Positions 29,301 to 37,831 of a stretch of DNA of 64,000 nucleotides are shown piece after piece. The position numbers and the translations under genes were made by a program. The stretch is from Sphingopyxis sp. JAI108. GTDB taxonomy: Bacteria > Pseudomonadota > Alphaproteobacteria > Sphingomonadales > Sphingomonadaceae. The first letter of the stretch is position 1; every line of letters begins with the position of its first letter. The stretch lies in assembly GCF_013410105.1 (NCBI RefSeq), contig NZ_JACCCJ010000001.1, positions 1,922,001 to 1,986,000 of the forward strand, given 5' to 3'. A model generated the notes under the pieces. It worked only from the letters and a program-made list of their open reading frames with translations. It had not been told where the DNA came from and ran no database searches.

Positions 29301-30302
29301 TCAGCCGACCGTCTGCTCGATCGCGCCGAAAATGCTGTGGTGGCGCTCGTCATCCATCCAGATGCGAACCATATCGCCTTTTTGCATGAACGGCGTCTTG
29401 GGCTCGCCCAGCCGGATTGTCTCGACGGTCCGCACTTCCGCAAGACAGCTATAGCCCAGCCCGCCTTCGCTGATCGGTTTGCCGGGACCGCCGTCGGCAT
29501 CGCGGTTGGAAACGGTTCCCGACCCGATGATCGTTCCGGCGCCAAGGTCGCGCGTCTTTGCGGCATGGGCGATCAGCGCGCCGAAGTCGAAAGTCATGTC
29601 GACCCCCGCGTCGGCACGGCCCAGCGGTTCACCGTTCAGATCGACCGACAGCGTCCCGTGCAGCTTCCCGTCCTTCCAGCGATCGCCGAGCGCCTCGGGC
29701 GTCACGAAGACGGGCGACATCGCGCTCGACGGTTTTGACTGGAAAAAGCCGAACCCCTTGGCGAGTTCCCCAGGGATCAGCCCGCGCAACGACACGTCGT
29801 TGGTCAGGCCGACGAGAAGGATCTTCTCACGCGCCGCAACGGCATCGATGCCCGCTGGCACATCGCCGGTCACGACGACCACCTCGGCCTCCATGTCGCA
29901 GCCCCACGCGGGATCGCCGAGCGGAATCGGATCGCGCGGGCTGAGGAACTGGTCGCTCCCGCCCTGATACATCAGCGGATCGTGCCAGAAACTGTCGGGC
30001 ATTTCGGCGCCGCGCGTCTGCCGGACGAGCGCGACATGGTTCACATATGCGCTGCCGTCGGCCCATTGATAGGCGCGCGGCAACGGCGACGCCGCGTCGC
30101 GCTCGTGAAACCGCTCCTTCGGGATTGCATCATGGTTGAGGTCTTCGGCGAGCGCGGCAAGGCGCGGCGCCGCATAGGCCCAATTGTCGAGCGCAGTCTG
30201 CATGGTCGCCGCGATCTGGCCGGCGTCGGCATACCAGGCAAGATCGTCCGAAACGACGACCAGGCGGCCGTCGCGGCCCTTTTTGAGCGATGCTAGTTTC
30301 AC
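29301..30302 (-). CDS. Fumarylacetoacetate hydrolase family protein
   Basis: FAH-superfamily C–C hydrolase, 333 residues. An N-terminal ~70-residue subdomain precedes the FAH core. Metal-ligand motifs: CDMEAEVVVVTGD near 134-146 and VGLTNDVSLRGLIPGE near 164-179, then KPSSAMSPVFVTPEALGDRW and the late GTIIGSGTVSNRDADGG. It resembles the tyrosine/aromatic-degradation type that hydrolyses fumarylacetoacetate or fumarylpyruvate, but no partner isomerase or dioxygenase lies nearby, so the substrate is open. Confidence 0.88.
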   Translation of the reverse strand: MKLASLKKGRDGRLVVVSDDLAWYADAGQIAATMQTALDNWAYAAPRLAALAEDLNHDAIPKERFHERDAASPLPRAYQWADGSAYVNHVALVRQTRGAEMPDSFWHDPLMYQGGSDQFLSPRDPIPLGDPAWGCDMEAEVVVVTGDVPAGIDAVAAREKILLVGLTNDVSLRGLIPGELAKGFGFFQSKPSSAMSPVFVTPEALGDRWKDGKLHGTLSVDLNGEPLGRADAGVDMTFDFGALIAHAAKTRDLGAGTIIGSGTVSNRDADGGPGKPISEGGLGYSCLAEVRTVETIRLGEPKTPFMQKGDMVRIWMDDERHHSIFGAIEQTVG

Positions 30303-30363
30303 GAAAACTCCCTTGTCTGACGATGCGGCCGAAAACCGTCATCGCCTGTCGGGGGAGCGATAA

Positions 30364-30777
30364 TCAGCGCGACGTCGTGATCGATGCGAAACAGGTAAAG
30401 CCGCTCTGCCCCGCCTGCAAGCGCCGGATATACTGAAGATAGGCCTGTGACTGGTTGTAGGTCGTTCCGGGCAGCGTCTGCCCGCGGAACGCGCGCTTCA
30501 CTTCCTCGCCGGTAAAGGGGCGGGGCGAACCCGGAAACGCGCCCTTCGTCCCTGCCGGTACCAACTTGCCCGCGGTGTCGATGTATTTGCCGGCCCCCGT
30601 TGGCCCAGGCACCGGTATCTCGCAGTTCATCACCGATACGGCGGTTTGTGCAAAGGCAGGCCGGATCGTCAACGCGGCAGACACACCGACGGCGCCAAGC
30701 GCCAGCATCTTGCGGCGCGACGGAACGGCTTCGCCATCCATTTCGGGCGGACCGGCGGGAATGTCGCTGTTTTCCAT
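30364..30777 (-). CDS. Small twin-arginine-signal protein, unknown function
   Basis: 137 residues from the ATG at 30777. A Tat-type leader SRRKMLALGAVGVSAALTIRPAFA is near residues 19-42, so it is exported folded. The mature ~95 residues have two Cys (MNCEIP and FTCFAS) that could form a disulfide, and a Gly/Pro-rich middle. I do not recognise the family. It may be cotranscribed with the downstream FAH gene (61 bases away). Divergent from the histidine kinase. Confidence 0.6.
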   Translation of the reverse strand: MENSDIPAGPPEMDGEAVPSRRKMLALGAVGVSAALTIRPAFAQTAVSVMNCEIPVPGPTGAGKYIDTAGKLVPAGTKGAFPGSPRPFTGEEVKRAFRGQTLPGTTYNQSQAYLQYIRRLQAGQSGFTCFASITTSR

Positions 30778-30926
30778 GGCCGGCGCATAACGCAATGATG
30801 CGCCAAGGAAAAGCAAAAGACCGCCACGGCGAACCGGCTTCCCGCTTTGGCACATCCCACGAAAAAGCGTTAACGACCGCAAAGCCGCTTGCGCTGATCC
30901 CCCGCTTCGTGCGACCCGAGCGGCGC

Positions 30927-32150
30927 ATGTTCGACCGTCTGTCCAGCCTCGTCATCGCCCTGACTCTGGTCGTTATCGCGGCGATCTTTGCCGCGCTGAC
31001 GGGAGGCGACCCCTTGTCGATCGCGATGATGGCGATCGCGGGCTTTGCGGCCGCAGCCACGGTTTACAGTGCCCTCCCCGCGCCGCTCCCCGACGTCCAG
31101 GGCGCAGCGCCGGCGGCCGAAACGCCGCCGGTTTCGCTTCTTCGCCACCCCGATTTCGCACGCTGGGTCGATCAGGAAAAGGACCCTCTGCTGGGCGTTG
31201 CCGACAATATCGTCGCGATAGCGAATGATGCAGCGATCCGCCTGCTCGGCCGCCATATCGTCGGCGCAGATATACGAACTGCGATCCGCCATCCGGCGGC
31301 GGCCGAATGGCTTTCACGGATCAACAGCGACGGCCCGCTCGAAACGGTCAATCTGATCGACTTCCCCCGCCCCGGCCAGCGCTGGACGATGCGCGTCGCC
31401 GCGCTGTCGGATGGACAACGCATCGTCATGCTTTCGGATCATTCGGCGATCGACGCCGCCGACCGGATGCGATCGGATTTCGTCGCCAACGCGAGCCACG
31501 AACTCCGCACGCCGCTCGCCGCCATCCTCGGCTATGTGGAAACGCTGCAGGACATGAACGGCGATACCGACGCGCCGACGCGCAGCCGCTTCCTGTCGAT
31601 CATCCACCGCGAGGCCGGACGGATGCAACAGCTCGTCATCGACCTGCTTTCGATCTCGCGCGTCGAGGCCGATCGCTTTCGGCGCCCGACGACTCCGGTC
31701 GACCTCGCCGCGGTCGTCCGGACCTCGATCGCGCAGCTTCGCGACAGCGAACAGCCGCGCGCGAAGGATATCGTCCCGATGCTGGGCGACATGCCGCAAC
31801 CCATGCTCGGCGACGGGGCGCAGCTCGGGCAGCTCGCGCACAATATCATTTCGAACGCGATGAAATATGGCCATTCGGGGACTCCGGTCACGGTGGAACT
31901 GGCGCGCGAAGGAAACCGCGTGCGGCTGTCGGTGAGCGACGAGGGCGACGGCATCGCGCCCGACCACCTGCCGCGCCTGACCGAACGCTTCTATCGCGTC
32001 GACGAGGCGCGCAGTCGCTCGGTCGGGGGCACCGGCCTCGGCCTCGCGATCGTCAAGCACATCAGCGAACGCCACCAGGGTCAACTCGACATCCAAAGCG
32101 AGCTGGGCAAGGGAACGAAGGTGTCGGTGACTTTCCCGCTCGCTGCCTAG
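30927..32150 (+). CDS. PhoR-like sensor histidine kinase (no adjacent regulator)
   Basis: Membrane sensor kinase, 407 residues from the ATG at 30927; in-frame ATGs at 30795/30798 would add 44 residues. Two membrane helices near residues 6-24 and 31-50 are followed by a PAS-like segment (~75-175). The HisKA motif is NASHELRTPLAAILGYVETL with phospho-acceptor His191, and the HATPase domain carries N (AHNIISNAMKYG), G1 (DEGDGIAPD), F (RFYRVDEARS) and G2 (GGTGLGLAI) boxes. It most resembles PhoR of the phosphate system. No response regulator or pst gene is adjacent; it ends 4 bases into the convergent aminotransferase. Confidence 0.88.
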   Translation: MFDRLSSLVIALTLVVIAAIFAALTGGDPLSIAMMAIAGFAAAATVYSALPAPLPDVQGAAPAAETPPVSLLRHPDFARWVDQEKDPLLGVADNIVAIANDAAIRLLGRHIVGADIRTAIRHPAAAEWLSRINSDGPLETVNLIDFPRPGQRWTMRVAALSDGQRIVMLSDHSAIDAADRMRSDFVANASHELRTPLAAILGYVETLQDMNGDTDAPTRSRFLSIIHREAGRMQQLVIDLLSISRVEADRFRRPTTPVDLAAVVRTSIAQLRDSEQPRAKDIVPMLGDMPQPMLGDGAQLGQLAHNIISNAMKYGHSGTPVTVELAREGNRVRLSVSDEGDGIAPDHLPRLTERFYRVDEARSRSVGGTGLGLAIVKHISERHQGQLDIQSELGKGTKVSVTFPLAA

Positions 32151-33463
32151 TCGATCGCGCCGAGCAGGTCGCCAATCCGTCCGAACATCTCGTCGATCTG
32201 CGATTTTTCGACAATCAAAGGGGGCGACAATGCGATAATGTCGCCGGTCGCACGGACGAGCAGGCCGTTGTCGAAACAGGCGTGGAACAATTCCATCGCG
32301 CGCGCGGTCGGCGCGCCCGGACGCGGTTCGAGTTCGATGCCCGCGACGAGCCCGATGGTGCGGATATCGATGATATGACGCCGCCCCTTCAGCGCGTGCG
32401 CGGCATCCTCCCAATAGGCGGCCAGTTCCCCCGCGCGGTCGAACAGACCGTCGCGGGCATAAAGGTCGAGCGTCGCGAGCCCGACCGCGCTTGCGAGCGG
32501 GTGACCCGAATAGGTATAGCCATGGAACAGCTCGATTCCGCTGGCTACGCTATCGATGACCGCATCATGCAGTTCGCGCTTCACCGCCACGGCGCCCATC
32601 GGCACCGCAGCGTTGGTGAGTCCCTTCGCCATGGTGATGATGTCGGGCGTCACGCCCCATGCTCCGGACGCCGTTGCCCCGCCGACGCGGCCGAAGGCGG
32701 TGATCACCTCGTCGAAGATCAATATGATGCCGTACTCGTCGCAAATCTCGCGCAAGCGCCGGAGATAGCCGACCGGCGGCACGAGCACCCCCGTCGATCC
32801 CGCCATCGGCTCGATGATCACCGCCGCGATCGTCTCCGCACCGTGCAGATCGACGAGGCGCCCGAGGTCGTCGGCCAGCTCGGCTCCGTGCTGCGGGAAT
32901 CCGCGCGTAAAGGCGTTGCGCTCGATATCGTGCGTGTGGCGGAGATGGTCTACACCGGGAAGCCCGCCGCCGAAGGCGCGACGGTTGTTGACGAGCCCGC
33001 CGACGCTGATCCCGCCGAAACCGGTGCCGTGGTAGCCGCGCTCGCGTCCGATCAGCCGCGTACGCGTGCCCTGCCCCTTCGCGCGCTGGATCGCTAGCGC
33101 GATCTTGAGCGCGGTATCGACCGACTCCGACCCGCTATTCGTGAAGAAGATGCGGTCGAGCCCTTCGGGCATCAGTGCCGCGAGCCGTTGTGCCAGTTCG
33201 AAAGGCAGCGGGTGACCGAGCTGGAAGGTCGGGGCGAAATCGAGCGTTGCGGCAGCCTTCGCGATCGCCTCGGTAATCTCGGGACGACAATGGCCGGCAT
33301 TGCTGCACCACAAGCCCGAAGTGCCATCGAGGATCGTCCGCCCGTCACTCGCCCGATAGTGCATGCCCTTTGCCGAGACGAGTTGGCGCGGCTGGCTCTT
33401 GAAGGCGCGGTTTGCGGTAAAGGGCATCCAGAAGGAGGCAAGTTGGTCGTTGTCACCTCTCAT
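32147..33463 (-). CDS. Class III (omega) aminotransferase
   Basis: PLP enzyme of 438 residues that moves an omega-amino group, probably to pyruvate. Start at 33463 after GGAG. Motifs: FTNSGSESVDTALKIAL near residues 90-106, GYHGTGFGGISVGG, the PLP-ring Asp in IFDEVITAFGR and the Schiff-base Lys in MAKGLTNAAVPMGA. It resembles beta-alanine/omega-amino acid–pyruvate transaminases. Divergent from the polyamine operon, so a role in putrescine or GABA/beta-alanine transamination is likely but inferred. Confidence 0.88.
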   Translation of the reverse strand: MRGDNDQLASFWMPFTANRAFKSQPRQLVSAKGMHYRASDGRTILDGTSGLWCSNAGHCRPEITEAIAKAAATLDFAPTFQLGHPLPFELAQRLAALMPEGLDRIFFTNSGSESVDTALKIALAIQRAKGQGTRTRLIGRERGYHGTGFGGISVGGLVNNRRAFGGGLPGVDHLRHTHDIERNAFTRGFPQHGAELADDLGRLVDLHGAETIAAVIIEPMAGSTGVLVPPVGYLRRLREICDEYGIILIFDEVITAFGRVGGATASGAWGVTPDIITMAKGLTNAAVPMGAVAVKRELHDAVIDSVASGIELFHGYTYSGHPLASAVGLATLDLYARDGLFDRAGELAAYWEDAAHALKGRRHIIDIRTIGLVAGIELEPRPGAPTARAMELFHACFDNGLLVRATGDIIALSPPLIVEKSQIDEMFGRIGDLLGAID

Positions 33464-33486
33464 CGAACCATCTCCTGCATCCACCC

Positions 33487-33567
33487 GTCATTGCGAGCGA
33501 AGCGAAGCAATCCAGAGCGGTTTACGCGGGCTCTGGATTGCCACGCGGCTCCGCCGCTCGCAATGAC
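33487..33567. repeat. Intergenic palindromic repeat, CGTCATTGCGAG type
   Basis: GTCATTGCGAGCGAAGCGAAGCAATCCAG on the left and CTGGATTGCCACG...CGCTCGCAATGAC on the right pair end to end, with extra small hairpins inside. The same family occurs at 41882-41979. It lies in the divergent promoter region between the aminotransferase and the polyamine operon. Confidence 0.85.
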
Positions 33568-33703
33568 GAATATAATTGCCGGGCGCACGTCCGCCTGGCA
33601 ATGTCAAAAACTGGCCGTTAACGGTCCCTATGGTGCTTTACCCAAGCTTGCGATAGGCTGGCCTTCCACAAACGGGCCGGATCCTCGGCCCAATCGGGGG
33701 CGC

Positions 33704-35050
33704 ATGTCAGTCAATCTGGAACAATGGATCAGCGACCATAATATCGACGAAGTCGAATGTATCGTCCCCGACATCAACGGGGTTCAGCGCGGCAAGGTCC
33801 TGCCGGCCAAAAAGTTCCTCTCATCGGTCAAGGACAAGTCGCTCCGAATTCCGGGCAGCGTCTTCATCTGCACGATCGACGGCCATTATCCGGAAGATAT
33901 CGACGACATCTGGGACAAGGATCCCGACAAGATATTGATCGCCGATCCCGACACGATCTGCGTCGCGCCGGGCTTCACCTCGCCGACAGCCTTCGTCATC
34001 GCCGACGCTTTCAACCGCGACGGCACCGAGGTCGACATTGCCCCGCGCACGATCCTCAAGAAGGTGCTCGGCCTTTATGAGGACAAGGGCTGGAAACCGA
34101 TCATCGCGCCCGAAGTCGAATTCTACCTCGTCTCGCAGAACACCGACCCCGATTTCCCGCTGACCCCGCCGACCGGCCAGTCGGGGCGCAGCGAGAGCGC
34201 GAGCCAGCCCTATGGGCTCGAGGCGATGAACGAATATGAGGATATCATCGATCATATCTATGACGATTGCGAGCTGATGGGGCTCGATATCGACACGATG
34301 ATTCACGAAATGGGCGCCGCGCAGCTTGAGGTCAATTTCATCCACGGCGACCCGCTGCGCCTCGCCGACGAAGTGTTCCTGTTCAAGCGCGTCGTGCGCA
34401 ACGTCGCGAAACAGCACAATGTCTACGCGACCTTCATGGCGAACCCGATGGCGGGCCAGCCGGGCAGCGCGATGCACGTCCATCAGTCGATCGTCGATGC
34501 GGAGACCGGGCGCAACCTGTTCGCGACCGCCAACGGCCGCGACAGCGCGGCGTTCCGCAGCTATATCGCTGGCCTGATCCGCTTCATGCCACAAATTTCC
34601 CCCATGTGGGCCCCCAATGTGAACAGCTTTCGCCGCATGCGCCCCGACAGCGCGGCGCCGATCAACGTCCAGTGGGGTGAGGACAACCGGAGCTGCGGCT
34701 TCCGCGTTCCGATCGCCGACAAGCATAATCGCCGCGTCGAAAACCGGCTGCCCGGCGCCGACAGCAACCCCTATCTTGCGATCGCGGCGTCGCTGGTGTG
34801 CGGCTATATCGGCATGGTCGATCGCATGGTCCCGCCGAAACCGATCACCGGCAGCGCCTACAACCGCGCGCGCACGCTGCCGCGCACATTGGAAGCCGCG
34901 CTCGACCGCTTCGCTTCGTGCAAGAAGGTCCGCAACCTGCTCGGCGACGATTTCTTCGAAATCTTCTTCGCGGTGAAGGATTATGAACTGTTCAACTACC
35001 AATCGGTGGTGTCGAGTTGGGAACGCGAACATCTGTTGATGCGCGTCTGA
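33704..35050 (+). CDS. puuA: Glutamine synthetase-like gamma-glutamylpolyamine synthetase (copy 1)
   Basis: ATP-dependent ligase that attaches glutamate to putrescine or another amine. 448 residues; the long open frame upstream (from 33188) is not needed. GS beta-grasp domain ~1-110, then the catalytic domain with APEVEFYLV, the QLEVNF block and GSAMHVHQS near 259-267. The usual Lys of the GS ATP-binding signature (KPxxx...H) is Asn here (MANPMAGQPG). The NRRVENRLPGADSNPYLAIAA block is intact. First gene of the eastward polyamine operon; true glutamine synthesis is unlikely given context. Confidence 0.88.
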   Translation: MSVNLEQWISDHNIDEVECIVPDINGVQRGKVLPAKKFLSSVKDKSLRIPGSVFICTIDGHYPEDIDDIWDKDPDKILIADPDTICVAPGFTSPTAFVIADAFNRDGTEVDIAPRTILKKVLGLYEDKGWKPIIAPEVEFYLVSQNTDPDFPLTPPTGQSGRSESASQPYGLEAMNEYEDIIDHIYDDCELMGLDIDTMIHEMGAAQLEVNFIHGDPLRLADEVFLFKRVVRNVAKQHNVYATFMANPMAGQPGSAMHVHQSIVDAETGRNLFATANGRDSAAFRSYIAGLIRFMPQISPMWAPNVNSFRRMRPDSAAPINVQWGEDNRSCGFRVPIADKHNRRVENRLPGADSNPYLAIAASLVCGYIGMVDRMVPPKPITGSAYNRARTLPRTLEAALDRFASCKKVRNLLGDDFFEIFFAVKDYELFNYQSVVSSWEREHLLMRV

Positions 35051-35064
35051 CGCGCGGGCGCGCC

Positions 35065-36333
35065 ATGACTGATCCGCTGAACCACAGCTATTATGCGGCG
35101 ACCGCGCATGAGCGGACGGCGCGTGGCAACGTCCGCGGTGATGCGCGATGCGATGTAGCGGTGATCGGCGGCGGGTTTACAGGCCTTAGCGCGGCGCTGG
35201 CTTGTGCCGAACGAGGCTTCTCCGTCATCCTTGTGGAGATCGCCCATATCGGCTTCGGCGCGTCGGGGCGCAACGGCGGACAACTGATCCCCGGCCTCCG
35301 CTGGGCGGCCTCGGAACTGGAAGATGAATTCGGGAGCGAGCGGACCGACTCCCTGTTCGACCTTTGCTGGCGCGACAATCGCGTGAAGTTCCGGATCGCC
35401 AAGCACGGGATCGACTGCGATCTGAAAGCCGGTCATCTGGAGGCGGCGTGGACGCCCGATGATTTCGACGCGATGCGGCGCGAGGCCGACTATGTTGCGA
35501 AACGTTTCGATTACGCCAGTGATGTCATTGCACGGGCCGATATGGCCGCCCACATTGCGACCCCGTTGTACCACGGCGGCATCCATGACTTGCAAGGCGG
35601 TCATTTCCATCCCCTGAACTACGCCATCGGGCTTGCCGCCGCCGCCGAAGCGGCGGGCGTCGATATTTGGGAAAGCCACCAAGCCTATCAGATTGAAGAG
35701 GCAACAAATCGGCTGCGTGTGATTACCGACTGGGCAGAAATTGATGCGCGATATGTCATCGACGCCACCGACAGCTGGATCGGCGACGTCGAACCCGATC
35801 TCGGCCGCTATACGGTGCCGATCATGAACTATAATATCGCGACCGAACCGCTCGCAAACGCTGACGCGTTGCTCCCCGGCGATGCGGCGGTTGCCGACAG
35901 CCGCTTCGTGCTCAACTATTTCCGCCTGTCCGCCGATAAACGCCTGATCTTCGGCGGCGGCGAGCGCTATTCGCAGACGCCGCCGCGCGACATTGCGGCG
36001 TTTGTGCGGCCCTACATGGCGCAAGTCTTCCCGCAGATCGCCGATGCCAGGATCGATTACGGCTGGGGCGGCGCGGTCGCCGTGACGCGGAACCGGCTGC
36101 CGCATATCGGGCGGCGCGGGAACGTCTTTTTCGCGCACGGATTTTCGGGGCATGGCGCGCTGGTGACGACGCTTGCGGGCGAACTCATTGCCGAGGCGAT
36201 GGCGGAAACCGCCGAACGCTTCGACGTGCTGGCAGATTTGCCGTCAAAGCCTTTTCCCGGGGGAAAATGGCTTCGCCGTCCGCTCGCCACACTGGGACTC
36301 CTCTGGTATGCGCTGCGCGACCGGTTGGGGTGA
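35065..36333 (+). CDS. puuB: Gamma-glutamylputrescine oxidase-like flavoprotein
   Basis: FAD-dependent amine oxidase of the DAO family, 422 residues from the ATG at 35065. It would oxidise gamma-glutamylputrescine to the aminobutyraldehyde, releasing ammonia and hydrogen peroxide. FAD motif VAVIGGGFTGLSAALACAERG near residues 32-52, then FGASGRNGGQLIPGL, the hallmark of PuuB/OrdL proteins. C-terminal FAD contact FFAHGFSGHGALVTTLAGELIAEA. The flanking puuA-like genes on both sides support the assignment. Confidence 0.9.
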   Translation: MTDPLNHSYYAATAHERTARGNVRGDARCDVAVIGGGFTGLSAALACAERGFSVILVEIAHIGFGASGRNGGQLIPGLRWAASELEDEFGSERTDSLFDLCWRDNRVKFRIAKHGIDCDLKAGHLEAAWTPDDFDAMRREADYVAKRFDYASDVIARADMAAHIATPLYHGGIHDLQGGHFHPLNYAIGLAAAAEAAGVDIWESHQAYQIEEATNRLRVITDWAEIDARYVIDATDSWIGDVEPDLGRYTVPIMNYNIATEPLANADALLPGDAAVADSRFVLNYFRLSADKRLIFGGGERYSQTPPRDIAAFVRPYMAQVFPQIADARIDYGWGGAVAVTRNRLPHIGRRGNVFFAHGFSGHGALVTTLAGELIAEAMAETAERFDVLADLPSKPFPGGKWLRRPLATLGLLWYALRDRLG

Positions 36334-36347
36334 AGGAGCGGATTGCC

Positions 36348-37739
36348 ATGTCGAAGTCATCGGGCGCCATCGCGCCGCGGTCGGAGGCCGAGGCCTTTTT
36401 CAAGGCCAACCCCGACGTCGATTCGATCGAGATGATCTACACCGACATGGGCGGCGTGCCGCGCGGCAAGCGGCTGCGCCAGCACGAGGTCCTCGCGGTC
36501 TATGAAAGCGGCCGCATGTTCCCGGGTTCGATCACCGTCGTCGATATCACCGGGCAGGACACGGTCGAAACCGGCCTCGTCTGGGAGGATGGCGACGCCG
36601 ACCGCTCGATGAAACCGATCCCCGGCACGCTCGTCCGCACCCCCTGGGGCGGCGACCATGCCGCGCAGTTCCTCGTCGATTTCTACGAACTCGACGGCAC
36701 CCCGCACGACCTCGACCCGCGCCACGTCCTTGGCCGCGTTATCGACCGCTTCGCCGCGGACGGCCTTACGCCGGTTCTCGCAGTCGAACTGGAATTCTAT
36801 CTCGTCGATCCGCGCCGCGCGCGCGACGGCCGTATCCGCCCCGCCCGCCCCGGCTACAGCCGCGACACGCCGCGCAACGTCGAAGTTTACGGCCTGCGCG
36901 AGCTCGACGATTTCCGGCCCTTTTTCGATGCGCTCTACGCCGCGACCGACGTGCAGGACCTGCCGCTCGAAAGCGCGATCTCCGAATTTGCACCCGGCCA
37001 GTTCGAGCTGACTTTGCGCCACAAGCCCGACGGCCTGCGCGCCTGCGACGATGCGATCATGTACAAGCGGCTGGTGAAGGCGGTCGCGCAAGCGCACGGT
37101 CTCGAAGCCACCTTCATGGCCAAGCCCTTCGCCGATCAGGCGGGCAGCGGCATGCACATCCACGTTTCGATGAACGATGCCGCCGGCAACAACATCTTCG
37201 CGAGCGACGATCCCGACGGCACGCCAGCACTCCGCCACGCGATCGGCGGCATGATCGGCAGCGTTGGCGACGGTTTCGCGCTCTTTGCGCCGCACGCGAA
37301 CAGCTATCGCCGTTTCAAGGCAAACAGCTATGCCCCCGTCGCGCCGACCTGGGGCGTCAACAACCGCACCGTCTCGTTCCGCATCCCCGCCGGCCCGCCG
37401 GAAAGCCGCCACGTCGAACATCGCGCGTGCGGCGCCGACGCAAATCCTTATCTTGCGGTCGCCGCCGTGCTCGCCGGGATGCACCACGGCATGGCGAACA
37501 AGACCCACCCCGGAGCGGCGGTCGTCGGCAACGGCTATGACCGCGACAATAGCGGCGACGACAAACCGCCGTCGAACTGGTTCGCCGCGGTCGATCGCTT
37601 CCACGCGTCGACGCTGATGCGCGATTATCTGGGCGACCGGTTCGTTGACATGTTCAGCGTCGTGAAGCGCGTCGAGCAGGATAATTATTTCAGTGTCGTG
37701 CCGACGCTCGATTACGATTGGTATCTGCGTAACGCATGA
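36348..37739 (+). CDS. puuA: Glutamine synthetase-like gamma-glutamylpolyamine synthetase (copy 2)
   Basis: Second PuuA-type ligase, 463 residues, ATG preceded by AAGGAG. It diverges clearly from copy 1. Sites: DMGGVPRGKRL near 34-44, AVELEFYLVDP, QFELTLRHKPD, and the ATP-binding signature FMAKPFADQAGSGMHIHVS with the Lys present. ANPYLAVAAVLAGMHHGM closes the active site region. Two non-identical copies around puuB suggest different amine acceptors or heteromeric assembly. A 92-base gap separates it from potF. Confidence 0.9.
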   Translation: MSKSSGAIAPRSEAEAFFKANPDVDSIEMIYTDMGGVPRGKRLRQHEVLAVYESGRMFPGSITVVDITGQDTVETGLVWEDGDADRSMKPIPGTLVRTPWGGDHAAQFLVDFYELDGTPHDLDPRHVLGRVIDRFAADGLTPVLAVELEFYLVDPRRARDGRIRPARPGYSRDTPRNVEVYGLRELDDFRPFFDALYAATDVQDLPLESAISEFAPGQFELTLRHKPDGLRACDDAIMYKRLVKAVAQAHGLEATFMAKPFADQAGSGMHIHVSMNDAAGNNIFASDDPDGTPALRHAIGGMIGSVGDGFALFAPHANSYRRFKANSYAPVAPTWGVNNRTVSFRIPAGPPESRHVEHRACGADANPYLAVAAVLAGMHHGMANKTHPGAAVVGNGYDRDNSGDDKPPSNWFAAVDRFHASTLMRDYLGDRFVDMFSVVKRVEQDNYFSVVPTLDYDWYLRNA

Positions 37740-37831
37740 TAATTTCACAGAATCTTGGTGCGGCGCAAAAAAGCCTCTTTCCAAGCCGCCCTTATTAAGT
37801 CAGCTTGACGTCACATACAGGGAGGCTGGCC

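Noticed and set aside
33704..37739. Housekeeping glutamine synthetase (glnA) for ammonia assimilation
   Set aside because: Both GS-like genes flank puuB and precede a polyamine importer, there is no glnB nearby, and their lengths and motifs fit PuuA/PauA-type ligases better.
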